Shown here piece by piece: positions 34,293-43,338 of a stretch of 64,000 bases of DNA; the first letter of the stretch is position 1; each line of letters starts with the position of its first letter. Where the stretch lies: assembly GCA_017473955.1 (NCBI GenBank), contig JAFUIK010000016.1, positions 1 through 64,000 of the forward strand. The letters run 5' to 3'. The translations under genes and the position numbers were made by a program. The notes under the pieces are model-generated. The model did no database searches. It worked only from the letters and a program-made list of their open reading frames with translations, and had not been told where the DNA came from. This DNA comes from Ruminococcus sp. (GTDB lineage: Bacteria; Bacillota; Clostridia; Oscillospirales; Acutalibacteraceae).

Positions 34293-35519
34293 TCACTTCA
34301 TAATACCTGTTGTATACTTGTAAGCAAGAACTCTTAAGCACGCTTTCTGTAAGGTAGTTTTATCAATTGTGCCATCATTTACAGCATCCAGAATTGATGT
34401 ATACGCATCCTCTACGTTATCAACCATAACAAGGTCGTTGCCTGCAAGCACCGCCTGAACATAAACGCTTTTATCGTTTGCGTAGTAGCTGTAGTCAGCA
34501 TTATTCAGGTTATCTGTCATAATAAGACCAGTAAATTTCAGGTCGTTTCTTAAAGTTTTGTGGATATCTTCTGACAGAGATGCAACGCACTTATCATCAA
34601 GAGAAGTATACAGTACATTTGACACAAGCACACAATGTGCGCCTGCGTTGATACCTGCCTCAAATGGCTTGTAATCAGTAGAAACAAAGACAGACTCTTC
34701 TCTATCGTCGACTACAACACTCTCGTAAGAATCAGGGATTGTGCCGTAACCCGGGAAGTGCTTTAGTGCTACCGAAACGCCTTTATTCTGGCTTAAGGTT
34801 GTAACCTCGCTTGCATATTTTGATGTATCATCAACAGTACCGCCAAGCGAGCGTGAATACATAATCTGTGTGTAATCCTCAGCCATATCAAGCACAGGCG
34901 ATAAATTCATATTGATGCCGACAGAAGCGAGCATTGTAGCTTTGCTTGTTTCATTGTCTTTTATCGCATCCAAGCCGCCTTCTGCAAAAATATCTCTCGG
35001 GGAACTGAATTCATACTCAGGAAAAGCCTCTAAGTCGCTTAATGCTGTCACAGCTCCGCCCTCTTCTTCAACCGCCATAATCATAGGAGTTGAAGCGTTA
35101 TTTTGGTGCTTTTCTATAGCAGACTTAATTTCATCAGCACTCATAGCGTAGAAATTATCGTCCTCGTAGTAATAACCCGAAAGAGCGTATCTGGTCATCA
35201 AGGTTTCTGCGGTTTCATCAAAAGGACAAGAGCCCACGATAAGCTGGCCGACCATCTGCTCATCAGACATCGACATCATATACTCATATGCTTTGTCGTA
35301 ATTTGCAGAGAAAATTCCGCCGTCTTGAAACTCAGCAGGACACTTTGTCAAAGCTTCTGTTTCCACTTTTTTATCGTCGGTCTTAATAGTTGTCGGTGCT
35401 ATCTGGTCAGGTGTAGCCTCGTTTTCTTTAGTAACGTCGATAAAATGGAACAAGCTGACTGAAAACAAGATAGCCGAAACCAGAATAATAACAACACTGG
35501 TAATCCAAAACTTTTTCAT
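34293..35519 (-). CDS. glycoside hydrolase family 3 protein (NagZ-like), altered catalytic dyad
   Basis: 408 residues from an ATG after AGGAGG. Signal anchor (1-28), a Thr/Glu/Lys linker, then a GH3 TIM barrel (about 75-400). Seen: the substrate-binding KHFPG motif (ALKHFPGYG, about 246-254), and a candidate nucleophile in IMTDNLNN (about 330). In NagZ enzymes the loop after KHFPGHG carries an Asp-His dyad as acid/base; here it reads PGYGTIPDSYES, so the His of KHFPGHG and the dyad His are both Tyr. It could be a beta-N-acetylhexosaminidase with changed mechanism or a non-catalytic sugar-binding protein. Extracytoplasmic, own promoter. Confidence 0.88.
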   Translation of the reverse strand: MKKFWITSVVIILVSAILFSVSLFHFIDVTKENEATPDQIAPTTIKTDDKKVETEALTKCPAEFQDGGIFSANYDKAYEYMMSMSDEQMVGQLIVGSCPFDETAETLMTRYALSGYYYEDDNFYAMSADEIKSAIEKHQNNASTPMIMAVEEEGGAVTALSDLEAFPEYEFSSPRDIFAEGGLDAIKDNETSKATMLASVGINMNLSPVLDMAEDYTQIMYSRSLGGTVDDTSKYASEVTTLSQNKGVSVALKHFPGYGTIPDSYESVVVDDREESVFVSTDYKPFEAGINAGAHCVLVSNVLYTSLDDKCVASLSEDIHKTLRNDLKFTGLIMTDNLNNADYSYYANDKSVYVQAVLAGNDLVMVDNVEDAYTSILDAVNDGTIDKTTLQKACLRVLAYKYTTGIMK

Positions 35520-35590
35520 TTTAGCCTCCTGAAAGGTTAAATTTTAACAATTATTCGCATAAAGAAAAATATCTATACCGATACATTGTG

Positions 35591-35619
35591 ATTATAACAC
35601 TAAATATTGCATTTTTCAA
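35591..35619 (-). promoter_or_regulatory. promoter of the GH3 gene
   Basis: Minus-strand TTGAAA (35619-35614), 17-bp spacer, TATAAT (35596-35591). Confidence 0.7.
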
Positions 35620-35637
35620 CACTTATATTACAATATA

Positions 35638-35666
35638 TTGACTTTTGCGACAAATTAATATATTAT
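35638..35666 (+). promoter_or_regulatory. promoter of the DMT transporter gene
   Basis: TTGACT, 17-bp spacer, TATTAT (35661-35666), 24 nt before the ATG. Confidence 0.65.
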
Positions 35667-35689
35667 TCTAAAGGTTACGGAGGGATAAA

Positions 35690-36613
35690 ATGAACAAAAG
35701 AAAAATACTTTCAAATATAGCCTTACTCACAGCCGCCCTTGTGTGGGGCTTTGCATTTGTATTTCAAGAGCAAGCGGCACAATATGTCGGCACCTTCACC
35801 GTAAACGCGACACGCTCACTGGTAGCAACAGTTGCGTTAATTCCGCTGATAATTTTCACTTCCAAAAAAAGCGGTCGCCCTATCTTAGAGCGTACAAAAG
35901 CTGACCGTAATTTGATGATAAAAGCGGGTGTGCTGTGCGGAACCTTCCTGTGCCTTTCATCATCACTCCAGCAGTTCGGAATTTCAATATATCCTGACAC
36001 CGCGGCTGTGTCTGCCAGAAGCGGCTTTATCACCGCACTTTACGTTATCGTCGTGCCTATAATAGGCGTGCTGTTTTTCAAGCGTAAGGTTAACATTTCT
36101 GTGTGGATAAGCGTATTTGTAGCGGTAGCAGGACTTTACCTGCTGTGCGGAACACAGGGCTTTTCGGGCATATACTTAGGCGACATACTTGTTCTGTGCT
36201 GTGCGGTTTCGTTCTCGTTACAGATACTGTGCGTTGACCACTTTATCGACAGAGTCGACCCTGTAAAGCTCTCAGCCATCCAGTTTTTCACCTGCGGTAT
36301 TGAGTCGCTGATATTGATGTTCATTTTCGAAGACCCTACTATGTCAGACATTATGCTTGCATCAAAAGCAATTTTATACCTCGGTATAATGAGTTCGGGC
36401 GTTGGCTACACGCTCCAGATTATCGGACAGAAGTTCAGCGATAACCCTACAGTTGCATCAATTTTAATGAGCTTAGAGTCAGTTTTTGCAGCACTTGGCG
36501 GCTGGCTAATCATGAACAAAGCTCTCACAGGTGTTGAGATAATCGGCTGTGTTGTGATGTTCTTAGCGATAGTTTTAGCTCAACTCCCTGTCAAAGAAAA
36601 AGCAAAGGAATAA
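35690..36613 (+). CDS. EamA/DMT-family transporter
   Basis: 307 residues from an ATG after ACGGAGGG. Ten membrane helices arranged as two EamA repeats (about 8-145 and 155-300). Seen: ALVWGFAFVFQ near the start and the second-repeat segment MSLESVFAALGGWLIMNK (about 264-281). These carriers export metabolites such as amino acids; substrate unknown. Divergent from the GH3 gene, each with its own promoter. Confidence 0.92.
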   Translation: MNKRKILSNIALLTAALVWGFAFVFQEQAAQYVGTFTVNATRSLVATVALIPLIIFTSKKSGRPILERTKADRNLMIKAGVLCGTFLCLSSSLQQFGISIYPDTAAVSARSGFITALYVIVVPIIGVLFFKRKVNISVWISVFVAVAGLYLLCGTQGFSGIYLGDILVLCCAVSFSLQILCVDHFIDRVDPVKLSAIQFFTCGIESLILMFIFEDPTMSDIMLASKAILYLGIMSSGVGYTLQIIGQKFSDNPTVASILMSLESVFAALGGWLIMNKALTGVEIIGCVVMFLAIVLAQLPVKEKAKE

Positions 36614-36673
36614 ATTCGTAGGTTACTTCAACCTAGATGTACCGCGTGCGTAAGCACCCATAAAACAACAAAA

Positions 36674-36706
36674 AAGGCACTCTGTTTTAGAGCAGAGTGC
36701 CTTAAC
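36674..36706. terminator. bidirectional terminator
   Basis: An 11-bp perfect stem AAGGCACTCTG (36674-36684) with 36693-36703 between convergent genes. A degenerate family-A REP (36618-36650) precedes it. Confidence 0.85.
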
Positions 36707-36712
36707 TTTTGC

Positions 36713-37630
36713 TTATTTATAAATTCTGATGAACGGGCCATCGCTTGGGTTGAGCCAACCTAGCAGCTTAATAATATCGTCGTGTGAAAGACCAATACCG
36801 CCCCATCTTGTCGGGGTGTAGCTGACGTGGATGAACTTAGCACATCCCTGACTGTGGTCAACCGGGTCGCGGTTGTAGTTTAGCACAATAGCATACGGAT
36901 AGGACTTTGTGAATTCGTAAAGCCACTGAGCTGACTCCCAATCCTGAGAGTCTGTTGTGTCCATCCAGCGGTTATAGTAGGCTGAGTTCGGGTCAGTAAT
37001 CCAGTATTCATCACCAGAGAACTGAGTGTAATCCATCGCAGTACCTGGATTATATTCAGTACCAAAAGCGTACTCAAGACGGAAAAGTCCAGTCGGAGTT
37101 TTAGCTTCATACGGTGTGACCATAGTGTCTGCACCCTCTTCGCCGATATAACCGTTAAGCGGGTCAAATGCAGGAACAAATACACCCGTCTCGTCCTGCT
37201 GGTAGCAGTAAATCTTACAAGTAAGAGTTTCGTTGTCAACATGGGCAAAAATCATCTGTCTTACCTTAACATCCTCTAAGTCCATACCGCTATCGCTCAA
37301 AAGTTGCATAAAATCGTCATTCTGCTTCACAGGAGGCTGAGTTGGAGCCTCTGTCGGAGCTTGAGTCGCTGAAGTTGTAGGAGCTTCAGTAACAACTGTC
37401 GGAGCATCAGTAGCGGTAGCCTTGCTTAAAGCTGCATCAAGCGAATTGTAAATACTGTCGCCGAATGTAAACACCACAACAAGCGATGCAATCACAACAA
37501 ATGTCAGCACTGACACGAGCACCGCCGCCTTTGTCTGTGAGGACGAGCGTTTTTGCTTGTAGCTGTGAGCACTGCGATAACGCGACTTATATCTTCTTCG
37601 GTTTTTAGTTCTGTCATTTTTATATGCCAT
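36713..37630 (-). CDS. membrane-anchored L,D-transpeptidase-like protein
   Basis: 305 residues from the ATG at 37630 (GGGAAG upstream). A basic cytoplasmic start, one membrane helix (about 35-57), a Thr/Pro/Ala linker (about 70-100), then a YkuD-like catalytic domain with KTPTGLFRLEYAFG (about 180) and an active-site block DHSQGCAKFIHV (about 255-266, Cys catalytic). The motif differs from the classic SHGCVR but matches the general His-x-Gly-Cys pattern of the family. Last gene of an operon with a PP2C phosphatase and a TM protein, which suggests phospho-regulated wall work. Confidence 0.87.
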   Translation of the reverse strand: MAYKNDRTKNRRRYKSRYRSAHSYKQKRSSSQTKAAVLVSVLTFVVIASLVVVFTFGDSIYNSLDAALSKATATDAPTVVTEAPTTSATQAPTEAPTQPPVKQNDDFMQLLSDSGMDLEDVKVRQMIFAHVDNETLTCKIYCYQQDETGVFVPAFDPLNGYIGEEGADTMVTPYEAKTPTGLFRLEYAFGTEYNPGTAMDYTQFSGDEYWITDPNSAYYNRWMDTTDSQDWESAQWLYEFTKSYPYAIVLNYNRDPVDHSQGCAKFIHVSYTPTRWGGIGLSHDDIIKLLGWLNPSDGPFIRIYK

Positions 37631-37671
37631 AGCACATCTTCCCTTTATAAGAAAACTTCTTTTAAGAAAAC

Positions 37672-38430
37672 TTACTTTGAAATTTTACACACAATTACGG
37701 TAGCGTTATCCACACCGCCGCTTTCTTTTGCAAGCTCAACAATTTCCTTTGCGATTTCATCAAACGGCTTTTTATCGTATAGCATATCACAAAGGATTTC
37801 CTCGAGCCCCTCTTCGCCTATCATATCAGTAACACCATCAGTGCAAAGAACGTAAACATCGCCAGTTTTGTACGGCCCTCTCGCGATATACGGATTGAGT
37901 CCGTTTTTATCAGGAGTGCCCAAAAACTTAGTCAGCGGAGCTTTCCCCGAAAAGCCCGGAGCTACGTGGTCTTGCGAAATTTTCACAAGCTTAGTTTTAA
38001 TCAGCTTATAAATCGGACTGTCACCTGCATTTAAAACGTAAATCTCGTCCCTGTAAAACTGAATCATCGCCGCAGTTGTACCCATAAGCACAAGCGAACG
38101 GTTATCGCTTTCTTCTAAAATTCGACTGTTAAGCATTTCAGAAAGCTCGTATAAATATTCCTCAAAGCTGTCCTTGTTTTTAACAAACTCAGCGGTGGTT
38201 TCAGCCGCAACAAGCGAAGCTATCTCGCCGCAGGCCTCGCCGCCCATACCGTCAAAAACAGCAAAAACCTCATTTTCAGAAGACTTTACCTTACCTGAAA
38301 ATACAACATCCTCGTTGTTGTCGGGGTCGAGTCTGAACTTTTTGTCGCAGTAAAAGTTGTCCTCGTTATTCTTCCTGACTTTACCTACAGTACAAGCACA
38401 ACCATACTCAATAGTATATGTCTTTTTCAC
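37672..38430 (-). CDS. PP2C-family serine/threonine phosphatase
   Basis: 252 residues from a GTG start after AAAGGAGGG. Removes phosphate from Ser/Thr residues using two metal ions. Seen: VFDGMGG (about 58-64), LMGTTAA (about 115-121), NAGDSPIY (about 135-142), LCTDGVTD (about 195-202) and GGVDNATVIV (about 238-247), a complete metal-binding set. Cytoplasmic. In Firmicutes the matching kinase is often next door; here none is adjacent, and the neighbours are a TM protein and an L,D-transpeptidase. Confidence 0.95.
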   Translation of the reverse strand: MKKTYTIEYGCACTVGKVRKNNEDNFYCDKKFRLDPDNNEDVVFSGKVKSSENEVFAVFDGMGGEACGEIASLVAAETTAEFVKNKDSFEEYLYELSEMLNSRILEESDNRSLVLMGTTAAMIQFYRDEIYVLNAGDSPIYKLIKTKLVKISQDHVAPGFSGKAPLTKFLGTPDKNGLNPYIARGPYKTGDVYVLCTDGVTDMIGEEGLEEILCDMLYDKKPFDEIAKEIVELAKESGGVDNATVIVCKISK

Positions 38431-38467
38431 ACTCTCACCCTCCTTTTGAAAAATTTTGATAATAATA

Positions 38468-39424
38468 TTATTCTATTCCTGATGATACAAAAAAGCTCTC
38501 GGGTATCTCAGCGTTTGCCTCTTTGAAATCATCCATTTTTATCTCAATAACATAGTTATCGCCGTTAACATTATAGCTAATATTAACAAAGCTCAAATAT
38601 CCTCTGCTGTCGATAGTGTAAGAAATCTCAGCATCAACATTCTTAAGGCTCTCCCTGCTGTTTTCGATATCAGCCTTAAACTTACTGAATTCGTTTGCAC
38701 TTGTATATGCAGGGCCAATATGACTCAAAATAATATCGAACACCTTGTCCATTTCAGGAGAAAAGGTTACTGTGGTTTCTTCGTTTACTGTTTTCACCTG
38801 CTGATGCAACACACCGTTTACGTTAGATGGTCTTGTCAGCTCCTTAATAATGTCCTCGACAGAAACTTTCAGCTGACGTGCGGTAAACTTATCGTTTGTC
38901 TGAGTAAAACGCACGGCTGCACCTGCGTCCAGTTTGCCCCTACGATAATCGTTGTAAAATCCGAAAAAGTCAAGTGCTCTGTCGGAATAATCTTCAGTTG
39001 TCCATTTACCGCCGTAGTAGTTGCCTCTGACAGCCTTCGAATCCTTAGCATAGGTAACCGCGTCGTAATCGTAGCCCTTGTACACTGCGTGGTAAACAGA
39101 CTCAATCTTTCTGTCATGAAGGTCAAACTCAATCGCACCGTCATACACCATATAGTTTTCATCGTTGACCTTAGCTTTTATTACATACGAAAAGCTTCCG
39201 CAGTCGAAATTCTTGCTTGATGCTTTGTTAAACATAACAAAGGTGTTGTTCTTGTAATTAATAGCGAACATCGAAAGAATAACAGCAACAACAAGCACCA
39301 AAGCCACAATTACAAAAGCAGAAAACTTGATATACTTTTTAAGTTCAAAGCCCTGAGGCTCATCGTCTTCGTAGTATCGCTCACTTTTAGGAAGCGATTT
39401 TCTTTTTCTAAAAAAACTTGCCAT
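38468..39424 (-). CDS. single-TM extracytoplasmic protein, unknown function
   Basis: 318 residues from an ATG after AAGGTGA. A basic, acidic-patched cytoplasmic start (about 1-30), one membrane helix (about 33-55), then an extracytoplasmic domain of about 260 residues with beta-rich segments resembling lipoprotein-type or scaffold folds (FSYVIKAKVNDENYMVYDG given as KAKVNDENYM, IEFDLHDRKIESVYHAVY given as DRKIESVYHAVY). I do not recognise it. First gene of the three-gene operon with PP2C (37-nt gap) and L,D-transpeptidase. A membrane partner of the phosphatase's substrate is possible. Confidence 0.75.
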   Translation of the reverse strand: MASFFRKRKSLPKSERYYEDDEPQGFELKKYIKFSAFVIVALVLVVAVILSMFAINYKNNTFVMFNKASSKNFDCGSFSYVIKAKVNDENYMVYDGAIEFDLHDRKIESVYHAVYKGYDYDAVTYAKDSKAVRGNYYGGKWTTEDYSDRALDFFGFYNDYRRGKLDAGAAVRFTQTNDKFTARQLKVSVEDIIKELTRPSNVNGVLHQQVKTVNEETTVTFSPEMDKVFDIILSHIGPAYTSANEFSKFKADIENSRESLKNVDAEISYTIDSRGYLSFVNISYNVNGDNYVIEIKMDDFKEANAEIPESFFVSSGIE

Positions 39425-39484
39425 TTATTTCACCTTAACATAGTATACCCCAAAATATACTACTGTCCTTATTATACATATAAA

Positions 39485-39514
39485 ATTATATCAAATATGC
39501 GTACATATTGTCAA
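39485..39514 (-). promoter_or_regulatory. promoter of the TM protein / PP2C / L,D-transpeptidase operon
   Basis: Minus-strand TTGACA (39514-39509), 18-bp spacer, TATAAT (39490-39485). Confidence 0.7.
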
Positions 39515-39556
39515 CATTGATTGTACCGAGAAAACTGATAAAAAACAAAAATACTC

Positions 39557-39585
39557 TTGCACATAGCATTACACGATGATACAAT
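39557..39585 (+). promoter_or_regulatory. promoter of the dockerin esterase gene
   Basis: TTGCAC, 17-bp spacer, TACAAT (39580-39585), 44 nt before the ATG. Confidence 0.6.
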
Positions 39586-39629
39586 CTAATTGTAAACACT
39601 CTGGTTTAATATTTCACGGAGGTAATATT

Positions 39630-41066
39630 ATGCGTAAATCAAGATTTTTTGCATTATTGACAGCTTTTGCACTATTACTGACCATCGTTTTCACCGGTGT
39701 ATCAGCAAATGCTTCGCTTCTTTACGGCGACGCGGATACCGACGGCAAAATAACTGTTATGGATGCAACCTTAGTCCAGCAAACACTTGCAAAAATCACA
39801 ACAATGACACAAGAGCAGGAAAAGCTCGCTTTAGTATCGGGTAACGATACTCTGACTATTATGGATGCGACCTTAATCCAGCAGTACATAGCTAAGATTC
39901 TTGACAAATTTCCGTGTATGGAGGACGAAGTGACTGATAAAGAAACTATCAATAAAATTGACACAAATATAACTGTTCACTTTTCTAACAACGAAAATTG
40001 GGCTACCGTTTACGCTTACATTTACAATGAAAAATCAGGCGAAGCTCTTGCTGTGTGGCCTGGCACCGCTCTTAAAAACAGCACAGTCAACTCCTACGGC
40101 GAGACAGTTTACGCTATCGATGTCGATTGTTCAAAATACGACCGCATTATTTTCTCTAACGGCACCGACCAGACAACCGACACTCCTGTAACCGTTACAA
40201 GCTCAGGCTACTTTATACAAACAAAGTTAAACGGCAAGTTTGTAACCGGTGTTTATCCATACAACCAAGACAACGAGGGCACTATTAAATACGTCAACCT
40301 TGAGTACTCCGAGGGTTACAACAAGCAGATTACAATCTGGACACCTGTCGGCTATGACCCTGCAGACACTACAAAGAAGTACTCCGTGCTCTATATGACT
40401 GATGGCCAGAATCTTTTCGGCGATAAGTCTACAATGTCAGGCTACGAATGGGAAGTTGACGAAACTGTGCTGTCATATATGCAAAACGGCGGTGACGGCA
40501 TTATCGTTGTCGGAATTGACAACTCAAACTCAAAGCGTGATTCAGAGCTCACTCCTGATTTAGGTGATGTTGTGCCTAACTACAACTACGGCGGTTTTAA
40601 AAACGGCACAGGACAGGCGTACTCCGACTTTGTTGTAAACACTGTCATTCCTTATATCGAAGCTAACTACAACACAAACTCAATCCGCGGAATTATGGGT
40701 TCATCTTCGGGTGGTATTGAAGCTTTCTATATCGGTATGGAGAATATGGATAAATTCTCCTACATCGGAGCACTCTCGCCAGCCTTCCTGCTTTATGATG
40801 AAGAAACTTGGGACGCGTACTTAAGTACACTTGATTTTTCAGACAAAGATGCTCTCCCACGCGTATATATCCACAACGGCAACAGCACAAAGGACTCACT
40901 AGAACAGGAGCTCTACCCTAACGCTGTAGCTATGCAGGGTTGGATGGAAAACAGGGGTTATCCGTCTTCCCTTATCAGAACTGTTGTTGACAAAGACGGT
41001 ACCCACAGCGAGCTTTTCTGGGCAGTGTGGTTTCCTGAAGCATTATCATTCGGCTTAGGCTATTAA
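39630..41066 (+). CDS. secreted dockerin-CBM26-esterase protein
   Basis: 478 residues from the ATG at 39630 after CGGAGGT. Signal peptide (1-28), dockerin module (about 31-98) with first calcium loop YGDADTDGKITVMD intact and the second shortened to SGNDTLTIMD, a CBM26-type starch-binding module (about 112-205, NENWATVYAYIY and IIFSNGTDQT), then an esterase domain of the feruloyl/EstD (PF00756) type (about 220-478) with nucleophile elbow GSSSGG (about 365-370), and a C-terminal DGTHSE histidine. It would be displayed by cohesin scaffoldins and act near starch, removing ester groups from plant polymers or from surface glycans. No cohesin gene is in the window. Confidence 0.9.
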   Translation: MRKSRFFALLTAFALLLTIVFTGVSANASLLYGDADTDGKITVMDATLVQQTLAKITTMTQEQEKLALVSGNDTLTIMDATLIQQYIAKILDKFPCMEDEVTDKETINKIDTNITVHFSNNENWATVYAYIYNEKSGEALAVWPGTALKNSTVNSYGETVYAIDVDCSKYDRIIFSNGTDQTTDTPVTVTSSGYFIQTKLNGKFVTGVYPYNQDNEGTIKYVNLEYSEGYNKQITIWTPVGYDPADTTKKYSVLYMTDGQNLFGDKSTMSGYEWEVDETVLSYMQNGGDGIIVVGIDNSNSKRDSELTPDLGDVVPNYNYGGFKNGTGQAYSDFVVNTVIPYIEANYNTNSIRGIMGSSSGGIEAFYIGMENMDKFSYIGALSPAFLLYDEETWDAYLSTLDFSDKDALPRVYIHNGNSTKDSLEQELYPNAVAMQGWMENRGYPSSLIRTVVDKDGTHSELFWAVWFPEALSFGLGY

Positions 41067-41145
41067 GACTCTTTCAAAGGACACAGACCCTACAATCTTA
41101 TCCCTACACTTTCTCTGTGTAACAACCCTTATTAATTCACAATTT

Positions 41146-41229
41146 GTAGGTACTGCGACCATCGGTCGTCCGCGTACGAAGCACCCACAGAACAATAAAT
41201 ATTTTCGGGACGGGAAACCCGTCCCCTAC
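41146..41229. repeat. family-A REPIN-like element
   Basis: Begins GTAGGTACTGCGACCATCGG and ends with CGGGAAACCCGTCCCCTAC. Two REP halves in inverted orientation, 84 bp, in the gap between two convergent genes (41067-41315). Confidence 0.75.
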
Positions 41230-41266
41230 AATTTGAAAGCAACCCTACTCGGACGCTTAAAACAAA

Positions 41267-41295
41267 AAGGCACTTCATTTTAGAAGTGCCTTAAC
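41267..41295. terminator. terminator between esterase and cardiolipin synthase genes
   Basis: A 10-bp stem AAGGCACTTC (41267-41276) with GAAGTGCCTT (41283-41292), between convergent genes. Confidence 0.8.
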
Positions 41296-41315
41296 TTTTG
41301 CTTACAATTATTAAA

Positions 41316-42848
41316 TTACAACAACGGTGAGAACACCTTCATAATCTCAGCGAACAGACTATCAAGAAACGATAGTGTTGCATCTTTTTTAGTAACAGCC
41401 TGTGATTTTTCCATTGTATCCACAAAGTCGTTTTTCATATCAGCAATACTCTCGGTGTTGTACATCCACGCACCACACTCAAAGTGATGTACAAGCGAAC
41501 GATAATCAAGGTTAATCGTTCCGCATACCGCGAATTTATCATCGCTGACAAAGCTTTTCGCGTGGATAAAACCCGGTGTATATTCGTACACCTTAACACA
41601 GCTATCAATAAGCTTTATGTAGTTAGAACGTGTCATAAGGAAAACTGCTTTTTTATCAGGAATATGCGGAGTGATAATTCTTACATCAACTCCCCTTCTG
41701 GCTGCATTACACATTGCATTTAAAAGCTCTCTGTCACAAATCAGATACGGAGTCGTTATGTAAACATAATCCCTTGCACAGTTAAGCATATTGATATAAA
41801 CCGTCTTACCGATATCCTCGGTATCAATCGGACTTGGTGAATCGCCAAACGGCACAACATAGCCCTGACCCTTATCTCCGCCCTTGCTCATATAAAGATA
41901 CTTATCACAGTCAAGCTGACGTTCGTTCTGCATATTCCATATTGAAATAAACAACGCCGAAAGTGATTTTACAGCTTCACCCTCAATTTTTACCGCGGTA
42001 TCCTTCCAGTGACCGTGCTTAACGTAAGCATTTATATACTCATCGGCAAGGTTAATACCGCCCGTAAAACCAACCTTACCATCAATAACAGTGATTTTTC
42101 TGTGGTCACGGTTGTTATGGATGTGTGACAAAATCGGCTTAAATTTATTACAAGGTACGCAGTTGATGCCCTCTTTCTGAAGTTGCTTGTAAAAGTCATC
42201 AGGTAAGGTCGCGATACAACCGAGGTCGTCATAAAGCAGATAAACCTCAACTCCATACTTCACTCTGTCTTTCAGCACCTCAAAAATCGGAGACCACATT
42301 TTTCCTTCTTGTATGATAAAATACTCCATAAATATGAAGTTTTTCGCCTTTTTAAGCTCGTTTATCAAATCAGCGTGAAAATCCTCTCCAAGCGGATAAT
42401 AAGTAGTTTTCGATTTATCAAACACGGGCATATTCGCACCAACCTGCAGATATTTCGCCTGTGCATACGCATCAATATCAAGCTTTTTGAGCTTCTCTAT
42501 ATTGTTTGTCTGGGCAAGATGAGGGCGAATTTTTTTCGCCGATTTCTCAAATCTTATGTAGTCCTTCTTGCTTGCTTTGTTGTTTGATAACAACAAGAAT
42601 AAAAATGAACCAAAAATCGGAATCAAAAGCAATATTACTAACCACGGTAGCTTGTTTTCGGGGATTTCATCACGATTTAAAATATAAAGCAGCACAACAA
42701 AATAGAACACCCACGCGACAACCGCAATAGGAACAAATGCCTCGAACAGCCATCCGAGAACTCCGACTAATATAGCAAACTCAGCGAGTATCACAACAGC
42801 TCCAAGAAAAAATCTTGAGCGTATAAATCTCTTCAAAGCATCAATCAT
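41316..42848 (-). CDS. cls: cardiolipin synthase (phospholipase D family)
   Basis: 510 residues from an ATG after GAGGTT. Joins two phosphatidylglycerols into cardiolipin at the membrane. Two N-terminal helices (about 15-80), a positive linker, then two PLD domains with HKD motifs: HNNRDHRKITVIDG (about 235-248) and FIHAKSFVSDD (about 420-430, His-x-Lys), each followed by a Gly-Gly or Asn. Length and layout are standard. A consensus-like promoter (TTGTGT, 17 bp, TATAAT) lies just upstream. Confidence 0.95.
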   Translation of the reverse strand: MIDALKRFIRSRFFLGAVVILAEFAILVGVLGWLFEAFVPIAVVAWVFYFVVLLYILNRDEIPENKLPWLVILLLIPIFGSFLFLLLSNNKASKKDYIRFEKSAKKIRPHLAQTNNIEKLKKLDIDAYAQAKYLQVGANMPVFDKSKTTYYPLGEDFHADLINELKKAKNFIFMEYFIIQEGKMWSPIFEVLKDRVKYGVEVYLLYDDLGCIATLPDDFYKQLQKEGINCVPCNKFKPILSHIHNNRDHRKITVIDGKVGFTGGINLADEYINAYVKHGHWKDTAVKIEGEAVKSLSALFISIWNMQNERQLDCDKYLYMSKGGDKGQGYVVPFGDSPSPIDTEDIGKTVYINMLNCARDYVYITTPYLICDRELLNAMCNAARRGVDVRIITPHIPDKKAVFLMTRSNYIKLIDSCVKVYEYTPGFIHAKSFVSDDKFAVCGTINLDYRSLVHHFECGAWMYNTESIADMKNDFVDTMEKSQAVTKKDATLSFLDSLFAEIMKVFSPLL

Positions 42849-43143
42849 AATAACCTCACAATAAAATCTAACTTACCAAGCATTATACCCCACTTTTCTA
42901 CAAAACACAACAAAAAAGGACACCGAAAAACGATTATGCAAGAGGCAATTTGCTAACACAATCTTTTATCAATTCATCCTCTTCCCATTTTATCGGATTG
43001 TTTTCGATATATTGCCATCTACTCAAATAATCGCGTTCATCACGTACAATATGGTCGTAATATGAACGCTGAAAAATATTTTCTCCAGCTTCCTTATTTA
43101 CAAAGCGTTTGAATGTAGAAACAAACGACGGGATTGTTTCATT

Positions 43144-43172
43144 CGTAGGGGATGGCGACTTCGACATCCCGC
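43144..43172 (-). repeat. REP copy inside the RAYT remnant, in frame
   Basis: Plus strand GTAGGGGATGGCGACTTC continuing to GACATCCCGC. Encodes about ten residues without breaking the frame. Confidence 0.7.
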
Positions 43173-43306
43173 TATTATATACACTCACCAAAATATGAAT
43201 ATGATTAGGCATTATGACGTATTTATCTATTTTTATATAATCATATACTCTGTTCATACATTCAAGGTTTTTCTCAATAATTTCACCATATCTATATAGG
43301 AATATT

Positions 43307-43338
43307 CTCGGGACGTCGTGGTCGCCGTCCCCCTACGA
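43307..43338 (-). repeat. REP copy at the RAYT frame break
   Basis: CGGGACGTCGTGGTCGCCGT then CCCCCTAC on the plus strand: family-A palindrome opposite in orientation to the copy at 43144-43172. Confidence 0.7.

Noticed and set aside
42912..42930. AAAAAGGACACCG near 42918 as a second terminator
   Set aside because: Only one arm of the 43503-43528 stem is present, and no pairing partner lies nearby.
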